From contig NZ_CAKQFJ010000013.1 in NCBI RefSeq assembly GCF_934230905.1, forward strand, positions 1 through 58,178: 58,178 nt of DNA. The letters run 5' to 3'. The notes under the pieces were generated by a model, which was not told the DNA's origin, ran no database searches, and saw only the letters and a list, made by a program, of their open reading frames with translations. Positions 1 through 9,427 of the stretch are shown one piece after another; position 1 is the stretch's first letter, and the number at the start of each line of letters is the position of its first letter. The translations under genes were made by a program, and so were the position numbers. Source of the DNA: an uncultured Veillonella sp. Lineage in GTDB: Bacteria; Bacillota; Negativicutes; Veillonellales; Veillonellaceae.

Positions 1-2148
1 TATCATAAATCTCGTTTGGCAGATGGTACAGAAATCAAAAAAGGTAAATTACGTGGTGTTGTATCAGAAGGTATGTTTTGCTCTGTTGCTGAATTCGGTA
101 TTTCTAGTGATTTGGTAAGACCGGAAGAAGCACAAGGCATTTATATTTTCCCTGAAGGCACACCAATCGGTTTAGATATTAAAGAAGCTCTCATGCTTAA
201 CGATACTGTGTATGAATTTGAATTGACAGCTAATCGTGCAGACTGCTTCTCTATGGTAGGTTTGTCCCGTGAATTCGGCATCATGACAAATCAAAAGGCT
301 TTATTCCCAGTTATTATGGTGAATGAAAATGGTGAGTCCATCGAAGGTAAAGCATCCGTAGCTATCGAAGCACATGATCTTTGCACGCGATTTACATCTC
401 GTCTTGTTACGAATGTTACCATAGAACCGTCTCCATTGTGGATGCAAAATCGTTTGCGTAACAGCGGCATTCGCCCTATCAATAACGTAGTAGACGTAAC
501 AAACTACGTTATGCTTGAATTAGGTCAACCAATGCATGCTTACGATTATGATTGTGTAGCGGACCATACCCTTATTGCACGTCGTGCAAAAGCTGGTGAA
601 ACACTTACTACACTAGACGGTAATGAACGTGAACTCAATGAGTCCATGCTTATCATTGCTGATACAAAAGGCCCAATCGGCGTAGCAGGCGTTATGGGTG
701 GTCTTATAAGTGAAGTAACAGATAAGACCACGAACGTATTATTCGAAGCTGCTGTATTTAATGGACCATCCATTCGTCGTACATCTAAAGCATTAGGCAT
801 GCGATCCGAAGCATCTGGTCGTTTTGAACGCGGTGTAAACCATAAATATACAGCATATGCTATCGATCGTGCTGCACAATTGTTACAACAAATTTGTCCT
901 TCTTGTAAGGTGAGTGTTGGCGTTATTGATGTATATCCAGAACCAGTAGAACAACGCACTGTAACTTTCACAGCAGAACAAATCAATGACTATCTTGGCA
1001 CTTCTATTGAAAAAGATAGAATGATTGATATTTTAACGAAGCTTGACTTTGGCATTACTGAATTTGGCGATACCATCGAAGCACTCGTTCCAACATGGCG
1101 CGATGATGTCACTGTTATGCCTGATATTGCTGAAGAAGTGGCGCGCATCGTAAGCTATGATAATATTGCCCCTACAATTCCTGTAGCAATACTATCCTCT
1201 GGCGGTATGACACCTAAAAAAGCGTTAACTAAAGAGGTAACGCATTATTTAGCACATGCAGGTCTAAGTCAAATTATTACATTTAGTTTCATGCACAAAG
1301 ATGGTCTAACGAATATGATGTTACCAGAAGGTGACAGTCGTTATACGGCTATTCCCATCTTAAATCCTATTTCAGAAGAATTCCCATATATGAGAACTAC
1401 ATTGGTTCCAGCTGTTATTGAAGCAGCGAAACGCAATATTGCACAACAAAACAAGGATTTATGGCTGTTTGAAACGGCTAATGTGTATGAACCAAAGGCA
1501 TTGCCATTAACAGAAGTACCGCATGAACGCCCTATGGCATGTGGTATTATGATGGGCAAGGTTACAGAGGCAGCATGGAATCAAGCACAACGGGACACTG
1601 ATTTCTATGATGTAAAAGGCGTAGTAGACGGTTTACTAGCTAAATTAGGGTTAACTCAATTTGATATTCAACCATCTAGTGAAAGCTATTACCATCCAGG
1701 CGTAAGTGCTCATTACACAGTCAATGGTGTAACGATTGCAAACTATGGTGAATTACATCCACAAGTGGTTAAAAACTTTGATTTGTCTGGTAAAGTGTAT
1801 ATGTTTGAAATCGATTTGGAAGCAATATTGTCCCTTACAGTACCACCATTTAGATATCAATCATTCAGTAAATTCCCAGGTACAAGTCGCGACTTGGCAA
1901 TCGTAGCGCCAGTATCTGTTACAAGTGGTGAAATTGTAGCGCTTATTAAAGAACATGGTGGAGAATACTTAGAATCCGTATCTATCTTCGACGTTTACGA
2001 AGGGGAACATATTGAAGCAGGCTATCGTAGCTTAGCTTATAACTTACAATTTAGATCGATGGAAGGCACATTAAATGATGAAGACATCGATGGTGCAATT
2101 CAAGCGATTATTGATGCATTAGCAACTAAAAATTGTAAATTACGATAA
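1..2148 (+). CDS. pheT: Phenylalanine-tRNA ligase beta subunit (5' truncated)
   Basis: Large subunit of the alpha2-beta2 enzyme that charges tRNA-Phe with phenylalanine in the cytoplasm. The frame is open from base 1, so the start lies upstream of the window. About 715 codons are visible against a usual length near 800, so most of the N-terminal EMAP-like tRNA-binding domain is missing; its tail can be seen in GVVSEGMFCS. The B3/B4 editing and core region follows (GIRPINNVVDVTNYVMLELG, PMHAYD), then the B5 and catalytic-like regions, and a C-terminal FDX-ACB anticodon-binding domain (FSKFPGTSRDLAIV). A TTG at 16 is only an internal leucine codon. pheS is expected just upstream. A strong terminator follows the stop codon. 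Confidence 0.96.
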   Translation, partial: YHKSRLADGTEIKKGKLRGVVSEGMFCSVAEFGISSDLVRPEEAQGIYIFPEGTPIGLDIKEALMLNDTVYEFELTANRADCFSMVGLSREFGIMTNQKALFPVIMVNENGESIEGKASVAIEAHDLCTRFTSRLVTNVTIEPSPLWMQNRLRNSGIRPINNVVDVTNYVMLELGQPMHAYDYDCVADHTLIARRAKAGETLTTLDGNERELNESMLIIADTKGPIGVAGVMGGLISEVTDKTTNVLFEAAVFNGPSIRRTSKALGMRSEASGRFERGVNHKYTAYAIDRAAQLLQQICPSCKVSVGVIDVYPEPVEQRTVTFTAEQINDYLGTSIEKDRMIDILTKLDFGITEFGDTIEALVPTWRDDVTVMPDIAEEVARIVSYDNIAPTIPVAILSSGGMTPKKALTKEVTHYLAHAGLSQIITFSFMHKDGLTNMMLPEGDSRYTAIPILNPISEEFPYMRTTLVPAVIEAAKRNIAQQNKDLWLFETANVYEPKALPLTEVPHERPMACGIMMGKVTEAAWNQAQRDTDFYDVKGVVDGLLAKLGLTQFDIQPSSESYYHPGVSAHYTVNGVTIANYGELHPQVVKNFDLSGKVYMFEIDLEAILSLTVPPFRYQSFSKFPGTSRDLAIVAPVSVTSGEIVALIKEHGGEYLESVSIFDVYEGEHIEAGYRSLAYNLQFRSMEGTLNDEDIDGAIQAIIDALATKNCKLR

Positions 2149-2157
2149 GTCATTGTG

Positions 2158-2185
2158 AAAGGGTTTACCTTATGGTAAACCCTTT
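2158..2185 (+). terminator. Rho-independent terminator after pheT
   Basis: A 12-base perfect stem (2158-2169 with 2174-2185, loop around TTAT) ends in CCCTTTT ten bases after the pheT stop. It separates pheT from the U32 gene. Confidence 0.85.
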
Positions 2186-2248
2186 TATGTCTATCTATCC
2201 CCTGTTGTATAATAGAAGGTATAGGTAATGAGTCAGAAAGGATTTATT

Positions 2249-4675
2249 ATGGAATTATTGGCACCAGCGGGTACGATGGAAAATTTTATGGCCGCCTTGG
2301 AATCAGGGGCGGATGCTATATATTTAGGAGGCAAGGTCTTTAATGCACGGGCTCATGCAGCCAACTTTGGTATTGATGAATTGCGCGAGGCCGTACGGTT
2401 AGCACATATTTTAGATGTGTCTGTATATGTAACTGTTAATATTTTAATTGGCGATACGGAACTGAAGGACCTTGAACAGTATATTAAGGATTTAGATTCT
2501 ATTGGTGTAGATGCCATCATTGTACAGGACTTGGCTGTTGCAGAAATTGCAAAACGCGTTGCACCGAATATACATCTTCATGGGAGTACACAAATGACGG
2601 CGGCTACACTTGATGCGGTTCGTTTTTATGAAAGTCTAGGCTTTACACGCGTTGTTTTGGCTCGTGAATTAAGTCTTAAGGAAATTCAACATATATGCAA
2701 ACATTGTAAGGCTGAAATCGAAGTGTTTGTACATGGTGCATTATGTGTATGTTACTCCGGTCAGTGCTTGATGAGTTCTTTTATCGGTGGACGCAGTGGT
2801 AATCGCGGTGCCTGTGCACAGCCTTGCCGGCTACCGTATGAATTATTGGATTCTAAAGGTGAAAGTGTATTACCTAAACATGAGGCATATTTGTTAAGCC
2901 CAAAGGACCTCAATTATAGTGAGCATATGAACGAACTCGTAGCGGCTGGTGTTACATCCTTTAAGGTAGAAGGGCGTATGAAAAAGGTATCCTATGTTCG
3001 TCAAGTGATAGGTACTTATAGAGAGATATTGGATGAAGCATCGATTCACGAAAACCAACGTAACGCATTAGCCTCTGGATTTAATCGTGGATTTTCCACA
3101 GCTTATTTAGAAGATACGGTAGGACGACAAATGATGACCGTAGTGGCACCAAATCACCAGGGTAAGCCAATCGGCGAATCATATACGAAAAAAGGGGACG
3201 TTTACTTATCTTTAACGGAGCCTATTGAAAGAGGTTCATTAGTTAAAATATTACAATCCAATGGCAGTGTTACCTATTATACGGTAGATGACGAATGGAC
3301 ACGTGTATCCGATACGCTGTATAAAGGGCGACCTGCAGAGGGTTTAGCAGTAGGTCAACTATATTTGGCATCTACTCCGAAAAATACAAAGTCTCGAGGC
3401 TTGCAAGAATTTACCCGTAAATATGATATGTCTGTATATCTCGGTGTAAGTTCTAATGGTGAAACAAATTATACTGAATTAACTGCCATCCTAGACTCTG
3501 GTCTTGGTGTGACTGTTACCAATGAGTATGTGCCAGCTATTGCTAATAAAGTGCCCACATCGTTAGAGAAGGTAACAGAACAGTTAGGTCGATTGGGTAA
3601 TACATTATTTAGGCTTTCTTATGTAGATATTCCTGATGGCCCTTATATGTGGCCTGCTAGTGTTCTTAATGCACTACGTCGTGATGCCGTAACTGCATTA
3701 GAAACAGCGTTAATTACACATCATGTAGAATCATGGCAAGGATTGCAAGTTATAGGCGATGTAGATTATGATTTCAAGGCACAACACAGCTTATCCTATG
3801 ATACTTGTCCTATGATTTCAGCTCGTGTCGATGAAATAGAAGGTGTGAAAGCAGCAATTTCTGGTGGAGCACAGAAAATCATTTTTGGTGGTGATAGACT
3901 TAGTCGTACACCATATGCGTTATCTATATATGATGAGGTGGCCCGTTTATGTGCTCAATCTGATGTGATTTGCACCTTTGCTACACCACGAGTTGTGAAA
4001 GATGATGAAGTAGAAGCATATAAACATACATTAGAGGCAATCGTACAGGCTCATCCAGATAGTATTTCTGTTCACGTTCCACAAGCATTATTATGGCTCC
4101 GTGAATTAGGATATACAGGTGCCATTGAGGCTGATACAGGTCTTAATATTTTCAATACACCTACATTACATTTCTGGGAACAGTTACACATAAGTTGTGT
4201 AAATCCATCACAAGAGTTGACCTTAAAACAAATTACAGATATAGCTAAACATAGTCAGATTCCTATTGAGACGATGGTACATGGCTATACGGAAATGATG
4301 ATTTCCGAATATTGTGCTATTGCAAGCTTTGTTGGCACAGGCAGTAAAGTAAACTGTCCTATGCCGTGTGTTAAGGAATCGTATTCGTTAAAGGATAGAA
4401 AAGGCGAAATATTCCCAATTCGTACGGATCCATACTGTCGTATGCACATCATGAATAGCCATGAAATGGATATGCGAGCCTATGTACCTATGTTGTTACA
4501 AAAAGGTATTTCTATATTACGCGTAGATGGTCGTCATATGAGGCCAAGTTATGTGAAAGATATTGTATCCCAATATGTTGGCATAGCAAAGGGTACGATG
4601 GAGGCACCACCTAAGAAAATAGATTCCCAAGGCGAATCTATTACACGGGGACATTATTTTAGAGGTATTTTATAG
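2249..4675 (+). CDS. U32 family peptidase / RlhA-like protein with DUF3656 region
   Basis: An 808-residue U32-family protein. The start at 2249 has AGAAAGGA six bases upstream; an ATG at 2228 in the same frame has no ribosome site. The N terminus MELLAPAGTMENF and the cysteine cluster CVCYSGQC...GNRGACAQPCR are U32 hallmarks. In E. coli RlhA the equivalent cysteines are needed for 5-hydroxycytidine formation in 23S rRNA. The middle (about residues 390-520) fits the DUF3656 insert. The C-terminal third is a second U32-like half with its own cysteines (EYCAI...NCPMPCVKES). True protease activity is doubtful for this family, and an rRNA hydroxylation or Fe-S/prephenate-dependent role is more likely. 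It lies 14 bases before mutS2, probably cotranscribed. Substrate not provable from sequence. Confidence 0.85.
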   Translation: MELLAPAGTMENFMAALESGADAIYLGGKVFNARAHAANFGIDELREAVRLAHILDVSVYVTVNILIGDTELKDLEQYIKDLDSIGVDAIIVQDLAVAEIAKRVAPNIHLHGSTQMTAATLDAVRFYESLGFTRVVLARELSLKEIQHICKHCKAEIEVFVHGALCVCYSGQCLMSSFIGGRSGNRGACAQPCRLPYELLDSKGESVLPKHEAYLLSPKDLNYSEHMNELVAAGVTSFKVEGRMKKVSYVRQVIGTYREILDEASIHENQRNALASGFNRGFSTAYLEDTVGRQMMTVVAPNHQGKPIGESYTKKGDVYLSLTEPIERGSLVKILQSNGSVTYYTVDDEWTRVSDTLYKGRPAEGLAVGQLYLASTPKNTKSRGLQEFTRKYDMSVYLGVSSNGETNYTELTAILDSGLGVTVTNEYVPAIANKVPTSLEKVTEQLGRLGNTLFRLSYVDIPDGPYMWPASVLNALRRDAVTALETALITHHVESWQGLQVIGDVDYDFKAQHSLSYDTCPMISARVDEIEGVKAAISGGAQKIIFGGDRLSRTPYALSIYDEVARLCAQSDVICTFATPRVVKDDEVEAYKHTLEAIVQAHPDSISVHVPQALLWLRELGYTGAIEADTGLNIFNTPTLHFWEQLHISCVNPSQELTLKQITDIAKHSQIPIETMVHGYTEMMISEYCAIASFVGTGSKVNCPMPCVKESYSLKDRKGEIFPIRTDPYCRMHIMNSHEMDMRAYVPMLLQKGISILRVDGRHMRPSYVKDIVSQYVGIAKGTMEAPPKKIDSQGESITRGHYFRGIL

Positions 4676-4689
4676 AACGAGGTAGTACA

Positions 4690-7068
4690 TTGTTTAATGA
4701 AGATGTATTAGATTTTATAAAAATTAAAGAAGAGTTGGCTGGTCATTGTAGCTCTATTATTGCTAAAGAAATGGCTTTAGCATTGGAACCTATGACGAAT
4801 CGAGAAAAGATTCAAGAGTCTTTAGATGAAACAGCTGAAGCACTGCGCTCTTGGCAAACAGAAATCGAGCAACCTTTAGGGGGGACTCGGGATATACGTG
4901 AATCTTGTAAAAAGAGTCGTAAGGATTTTGTGCTTTCACGAGAAGCCATATGGGATGTCTATATAACAATAGGTGCCTATAAACGTATGGCAAAGTTCTT
5001 TAGAGCGAAGTATATGGAATACCCATTATTGTCTTTATGGATGCAAGACATGCCGAATATGGACCGTGTGGAACAACGGTTAAAACGTGTATTTGATGAA
5101 AAAGGAGAATTACTCGATACAGCATCCCCCAAATTAGCAAGCTTGCGAAATACGATTAGTAAGACGCGAGACCGTATTAAACATGACATTCAAGCCATAT
5201 TGCATGACAAAGATAATCAAAAATATTTTCAAGAAGCGATTATTACGCAACGTAACAATCGCTATGTAATTCCTGTCAAGCAAGAGTATCGTCAATATTT
5301 TGATGGCTTAATTCACGATCGGTCTGCAACAGGACAAACATTATATATTGAACCGATGCGACTTGTAGAGCTAAACAATGATTTGCAAGAAGCTTTAATT
5401 GGTGAGGAGCAAGAGGTATTACGCATTTATAAGGAACTTTCAGCCCTTATAAAACAACATAGTAATGATCTGATGGATGCCTGTGAAAAGGTATCTCATG
5501 TTGAGTTGGTTTATGGTAAAGCCAAACTCGGTATGGCTCAAAAGGCCGTGCAGGCCACATTGAGCGAAGGGCGTGATGTAAATTTGATGCGTGCTCGCCA
5601 TCCATTGATTCCTGCAAATGCAGTGGTGCCTACAGATATTCGTTTAGGGACAGATTACCGAATTCTATTGATTACCGGCTCCAACACGGGTGGTAAAACG
5701 GTGTCATTAAAAACACTTGGTTTATTATCTCTTATGAACCAAAGTGGTTTATTCATTCCTGCTGATCACGGTTCTATATTGCCGATTTTTCACAATATTT
5801 TTGCAGATATTGGGGATGAACAAAGCATTGAAGCTAGCTTGTCTACATTCTCTGCACATATGACACAAGTGATTTCTATTATTAAACATTGTGGTCCTAA
5901 TGATCTTGTGCTACTCGATGAACTTGGATCCGGCACAGATCCGGAGGAAGGTAGCGCCTTAGCTGTATCCATACTTGAATTCTTCCGGCAAAAGGGAACT
6001 CTCATGATGGTTAGCACTCACTATAATGAGTTAAAGAATTATGCGTATCATACGGCAGGTATTGAGAATGGTCACGTTGAATTTGATGAGCGTACTTTAA
6101 AGCCGACCTATCGACTACATATTGGCGTAGCTGGTAGTAGTCATGCATTAAGCATTGCAGCGCGTTTAGGGCTGCCAAAGGAAATTGTCAATCGTGCACG
6201 CGATTACAAGTCTAAATTTGGTAGTAGTGAAATGGAAACTGTTCTAACCGATTTGAATGAACAACTACGTAAATCATCGGAGCGTGAACGAGCTCTAAAA
6301 AAAGAATTAGACGAAACACGTCGCATGCGGGGGCAATTGGAAAGAGAAAAGAAACAGTTCAATGAAAAGCGCAAACAGATGTTAGCTAAGGCACAAGCTG
6401 ATGCGGAATCGATGAAACGTAGTCTCCGCGTAGAAGGGGAAGCCATCATTAAACAGTTAAAGGCTCAATTCTCTGAGACAAATAAGGATAAGCGCCTATC
6501 CGCCATCAATGCAGCTCGTAAAGGAATCTCTAATGTTCACGTGCCAGAGGCACCGGTGAACGATGATCGTAAAACCCTATCCATTGATGCAGTTGCTATT
6601 GGTCAAGTTGTCTATGTTACATCTCTACGATCGCTAGGTACGATTTTATCTATTAAGGGCAATCGTGTTACTGTCGATATTAATGGTTTATCTGCTACTG
6701 TAAAAGTAAATGAATTGCAATCTACTACAAGAGAAGAATCTAATAAGATTCAACGTGACAATACTAAGGCTCAACCTAAAACTCGTAAGCGAGCAGGTAG
6801 CTCTGCTGTACAACGTCAAAAAGAGGTGCGTACAGAGATTAATATTCTCGGTCAAACTGTAGATGAAGCGGTAGTTTCAGTAGGGCGTTTTATTGATCAA
6901 GCTTTACTTGGAGGTGTTAATCAGGTTCGAATCATTCATGGTAAGGGGACTGGTGCGCTTCGTGAAGGTGTTCATCAGTATTTGAGAACGTTGCCAAATG
7001 TAGCTCATTTTGAAACTGCTGGTTATGATGAAGGTGGTGCAGGAGCTACTAATGTAGTTTTAAAATAA
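4690..7068 (+). CDS. mutS2: MutS2 / RqcU: DNA recombination suppressor and ribosome-collision ATPase
   Basis: A 792-residue MutS-family ATPase without the mismatch-recognition domain. It starts at TTG 4690 behind GAGGTAG. Walker A is GSNTGGKT and Walker B is LVLLDELGSGTDPEEG. A long charged coiled coil (about residues 520-620) follows, then a KOW-like segment and a C-terminal Smr domain with HGKGTGALREGVHQYL. MutS2 proteins suppress homologous recombination and, in Bacillus, split collided ribosomes. The Smr N-terminal motif reads INILG in place of the LDLRG seen in Bacillus, so the nuclease function of that motif may be altered. This variant is probably lineage-typical rather than a lesion. 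It follows the U32 gene in the same unit and ends at a strong terminator. Confidence 0.95.
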   Translation: MFNEDVLDFIKIKEELAGHCSSIIAKEMALALEPMTNREKIQESLDETAEALRSWQTEIEQPLGGTRDIRESCKKSRKDFVLSREAIWDVYITIGAYKRMAKFFRAKYMEYPLLSLWMQDMPNMDRVEQRLKRVFDEKGELLDTASPKLASLRNTISKTRDRIKHDIQAILHDKDNQKYFQEAIITQRNNRYVIPVKQEYRQYFDGLIHDRSATGQTLYIEPMRLVELNNDLQEALIGEEQEVLRIYKELSALIKQHSNDLMDACEKVSHVELVYGKAKLGMAQKAVQATLSEGRDVNLMRARHPLIPANAVVPTDIRLGTDYRILLITGSNTGGKTVSLKTLGLLSLMNQSGLFIPADHGSILPIFHNIFADIGDEQSIEASLSTFSAHMTQVISIIKHCGPNDLVLLDELGSGTDPEEGSALAVSILEFFRQKGTLMMVSTHYNELKNYAYHTAGIENGHVEFDERTLKPTYRLHIGVAGSSHALSIAARLGLPKEIVNRARDYKSKFGSSEMETVLTDLNEQLRKSSERERALKKELDETRRMRGQLEREKKQFNEKRKQMLAKAQADAESMKRSLRVEGEAIIKQLKAQFSETNKDKRLSAINAARKGISNVHVPEAPVNDDRKTLSIDAVAIGQVVYVTSLRSLGTILSIKGNRVTVDINGLSATVKVNELQSTTREESNKIQRDNTKAQPKTRKRAGSSAVQRQKEVRTEINILGQTVDEAVVSVGRFIDQALLGGVNQVRIIHGKGTGALREGVHQYLRTLPNVAHFETAGYDEGGAGATNVVLK

Positions 7069-7091
7069 TATTGATATCATTAAGATATACA

Positions 7092-7123
7092 AAAAAGAGT
7101 AGATTAAAATATCTACTCTTTTT
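7092..7123 (+). terminator. Terminator after mutS2 (bidirectional in form)
   Basis: Perfect 13-base stem 7092-7104 with 7111-7123, loop TAAAAT, followed by a T run on the plus strand and an A run on its left side. It ends the U32-mutS2 unit and could also back up the opposing gene. Confidence 0.9.
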
Positions 7124-7137
7124 TTGGTAAAAGAAAA

Positions 7138-7163
7138 GAGGCAAAACGCTGTGGTTTTGCCTC
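7138..7163 (-). terminator. Terminator of the penicillin-binding protein gene
   Basis: Ten-base stem GAGGCAAAAC / GTTTTGCCTC (7138-7147 with 7154-7163). Read on the minus strand it is followed by TTTTCTTTT, and it lies 20 bases after the minus-strand stop codon at 7183. Confidence 0.85.
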
Positions 7164-7182
7164 AGGTATAACCTACTAGTGG

Positions 7183-9270
7183 TTAGCGGTCTTTCCTTTT
7201 TTCTTTTTTTGACTTAGATTGACTAGGTTTTGAATCGGATGATTCTACCTTAGATGAAGAATCATCATCTTTTGAGATTGCATCGTTTTTATCCTTATCA
7301 TCCTTTTTGTCTTTGTCATCCTTTTTATCCTTGTCATCTTTTTTTGGTGCTTCTTTGGCCGGATTATAATGACCTTCGCTGACGGCTGCTTGAGCACTAG
7401 CAGGAACATTAAAGTCTGAAGCAGGAGTATTAGCTAATGCGGCTGACATAAATTGTCTCCACATCACTGCTGGAGTGGAACCACCAGTAATACCTAATGT
7501 TTCAGAACCGTAATCATCACCAATCCAAACAGCAGCAACTAAATCAGGTGTATAACCAACGAACCAAGCATCTTTTTCATCATCCGTTGTACCTGTTTTA
7601 CCAGCTGCAGGTCTACCAATCGCTGCGTTACCACCAGTACCACCAGTAATAACAGATTCTAGCATATCTGTTATTATTGCAGCATCTTTTTCTTCAATGA
7701 CACGTTTTTCTTGGATAGAATTTTCTTCCACAACTTGTCCATTACGATCTACAATTTTTATGATAGCTGTAGGCTGAACTTTGACACCACCATTGGCAAG
7801 TACACCATAGGCTTCTGTCATTTCTAATGGTGAAACACCATGAGTTAAACCACCAAGAGCAGTAGATAAGTTATTGTCTTCGTTCGTTAAAGTGGTGATA
7901 CCCATTTTTTTAGCCAAATCAATAATCTTAGACATGCCGACTTCATCAGCAATTTTTACGGCCGGAACGTTACGTGAGTGTTGTAATGCATATCGATAAG
8001 TAATATTACCCTCGAAATTTCGTTCATAGTTTTGAGGACGCCATCCATTAAAATCGACAGGGCTGTCATCAACAATTGAACCTGGTGTTTTACCAGCTTG
8101 AATAGCTGCTAAGTATACAAATGGTTTCATAGCAGAACCAGGTTGGCGTTCTGCTTGTGATGCACGGTTAAAAGAGTCATCACCTCGACCGCCGACCATA
8201 GCAACAATATACCCATTATGTGGGTTCATAGCTACAATGGCACCTTGTGGTTGATGTAAACCATTTTTATCAGTATAAGCCGTTGGAAGATTTTGCATAG
8301 CTGCTACTGCAGCATTTTGAGCATCCATATCGAGAGTGGTATAAATTTTTAAACCATCTTTGTAGATTGCATCATCACCATATTTTTCAGAAATTTGAGC
8401 GATTACATAGTTGATAAAATAAGATGCATTATTATTTTCGTGAGTTTGTTCTTGTTTTGCAATCAAGCCTAAATCTGCTTCACGAGCTGCATCAGCTTTA
8501 TCTTGAGTAAGATACCCATATTTAACCATTTGGCCCAATACAACAGCTTGGCGTTTTTTACCAGCCTCTAGATTATTAAATGGAGAGTAATAATTAGGGC
8601 TTTGAGGTAACCCAGCAAGCATAGCACATTGAGCTAATGTTAAATCGCGCACATCTTTACCAAAGTAAACATGAGCAGCTGATTGCACACCATATGCACC
8701 TTGACCAAAATAGATTTGATTCATATACATTTCAAGAATTTCTTGCTTAGTATAATGTTGTTCTATTTTTAGTGCTAATAAAGCTTCAGAAATTTTACGT
8801 TTAAGCGTTCTATCTTGTGATAGGAATGCATTACGTGCCAATTGTTGTGTGATTGTAGAACCGCCTTCGGCTACACCACTATGTACAACATTCACCCAAA
8901 TAGCACGTAAAATACCGATAGGATCGATACCATGATGGCTATAAAAACGAGAGTCTTCAGTAGCTACAAAAGCATCTTGTAATTCCTTTGGTACTTCATT
9001 AATTGGAACTGGCAAACGATTCTCAGTGGAATGAACAGTAGTAATTAAATTCCCATGCACATCATAAATTTGAGAAGAAGCAGATGGTCGTACATTAGAT
9101 ACATCTGGCAGATTTGACATGGTAGCACTTATAAATCCACAACCACCACCAGCTACAATAAGAACAAGTAGTAATACAATCATCCAAACCGTTTTTTTAG
9201 GAGAAGCTTTTGGATTGCTCGGGGTAGGAGCTAGCTTACGACGAGCTCTTGTATTTGAGTTATTACTCAT
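7183..9270 (-). CDS. mrcA: Class A penicillin-binding protein 1A (transglycosylase/transpeptidase)
   Basis: A 695-residue bifunctional murein polymerase anchored in the inner membrane. It has a basic cytoplasmic tail, then one membrane segment at about residues 28-50 (TVWMIVLLLVLIVAGGG). The GT51 glycosyltransferase domain has EDSRFYSHHG and GGSTITQQLARN. The transpeptidase domain has the SxxK serine in QPGSAMKP, the SRN triad in HSRNVPAVK and KTG in AAGKTGTTDD. The tail after about residue 630 is low-complexity Lys/Asp/Ser, with three tandem DDKDKK-type units encoded by an 18-base repeat. The start has GAGGTGA seven bases upstream. The gene stands alone, divergent from tyrS and convergent with mutS2. 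Confidence 0.96.
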   Translation of the reverse strand: MSNNSNTRARRKLAPTPSNPKASPKKTVWMIVLLLVLIVAGGGCGFISATMSNLPDVSNVRPSASSQIYDVHGNLITTVHSTENRLPVPINEVPKELQDAFVATEDSRFYSHHGIDPIGILRAIWVNVVHSGVAEGGSTITQQLARNAFLSQDRTLKRKISEALLALKIEQHYTKQEILEMYMNQIYFGQGAYGVQSAAHVYFGKDVRDLTLAQCAMLAGLPQSPNYYSPFNNLEAGKKRQAVVLGQMVKYGYLTQDKADAAREADLGLIAKQEQTHENNNASYFINYVIAQISEKYGDDAIYKDGLKIYTTLDMDAQNAAVAAMQNLPTAYTDKNGLHQPQGAIVAMNPHNGYIVAMVGGRGDDSFNRASQAERQPGSAMKPFVYLAAIQAGKTPGSIVDDSPVDFNGWRPQNYERNFEGNITYRYALQHSRNVPAVKIADEVGMSKIIDLAKKMGITTLTNEDNNLSTALGGLTHGVSPLEMTEAYGVLANGGVKVQPTAIIKIVDRNGQVVEENSIQEKRVIEEKDAAIITDMLESVITGGTGGNAAIGRPAAGKTGTTDDEKDAWFVGYTPDLVAAVWIGDDYGSETLGITGGSTPAVMWRQFMSAALANTPASDFNVPASAQAAVSEGHYNPAKEAPKKDDKDKKDDKDKKDDKDKNDAISKDDDSSSKVESSDSKPSQSKSKKEKRKDR
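7286..7339 (-). repeat. mrcA: Three tandem 18-base units in the PBP1A tail
   Basis: Units at 7286-7303, 7304-7321 and 7322-7339 are near-identical (TTTTT[AG]TC[CT]TT[AG]TCATC[CT] on the plus strand). They encode repeated D-D-K-D-K-K on the minus strand. The unit is a multiple of three, so copy-number change by slippage would keep the frame. Confidence 0.8.
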
Positions 9271-9327
9271 AGAGTCACCTCTTTTTTAAAGTAAATATAA
9301 CGTAAAATATATTACGCAGTTATAAAC

Positions 9328-9336
9328 ATTATACCA
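9328..9336 (-). promoter_or_regulatory. Probable promoter of the PBP1A gene
   Basis: On the minus strand the sequence reads TGGTATAAT, an extended -10, about 58 bases before the start codon. A clear -35 hexamer is not visible (TGTTTG at 17 bases), which is common with TGN-extended -10 sites. Confidence 0.55.
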
Positions 9337-9366
9337 TAAATGACATAAAACAAACACTATATATAA

Positions 9367-9395
9367 TTGTGAAAGCATACTTATAATGGTATACT
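9367..9395 (+). promoter_or_regulatory. Promoter of tyrS
   Basis: -35 TTGTGA (9367-9372), a 17-base spacer and -10 TATACT (9390-9395) with the TGG extension. The predicted transcript start near 9402 leaves a leader of only about 26 bases, too short for a T-box. Confidence 0.75.
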
Positions 9396-9427
9396 ATAGA
9401 GAACAGATTTTATGTAGGAGGATTTCC

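Noticed and set aside
9302..9427. T-box leader for tyrS
   Set aside because: The predicted transcript start near 9402 leaves only about 26 bases, and no terminator or T-box sequence lies upstream.
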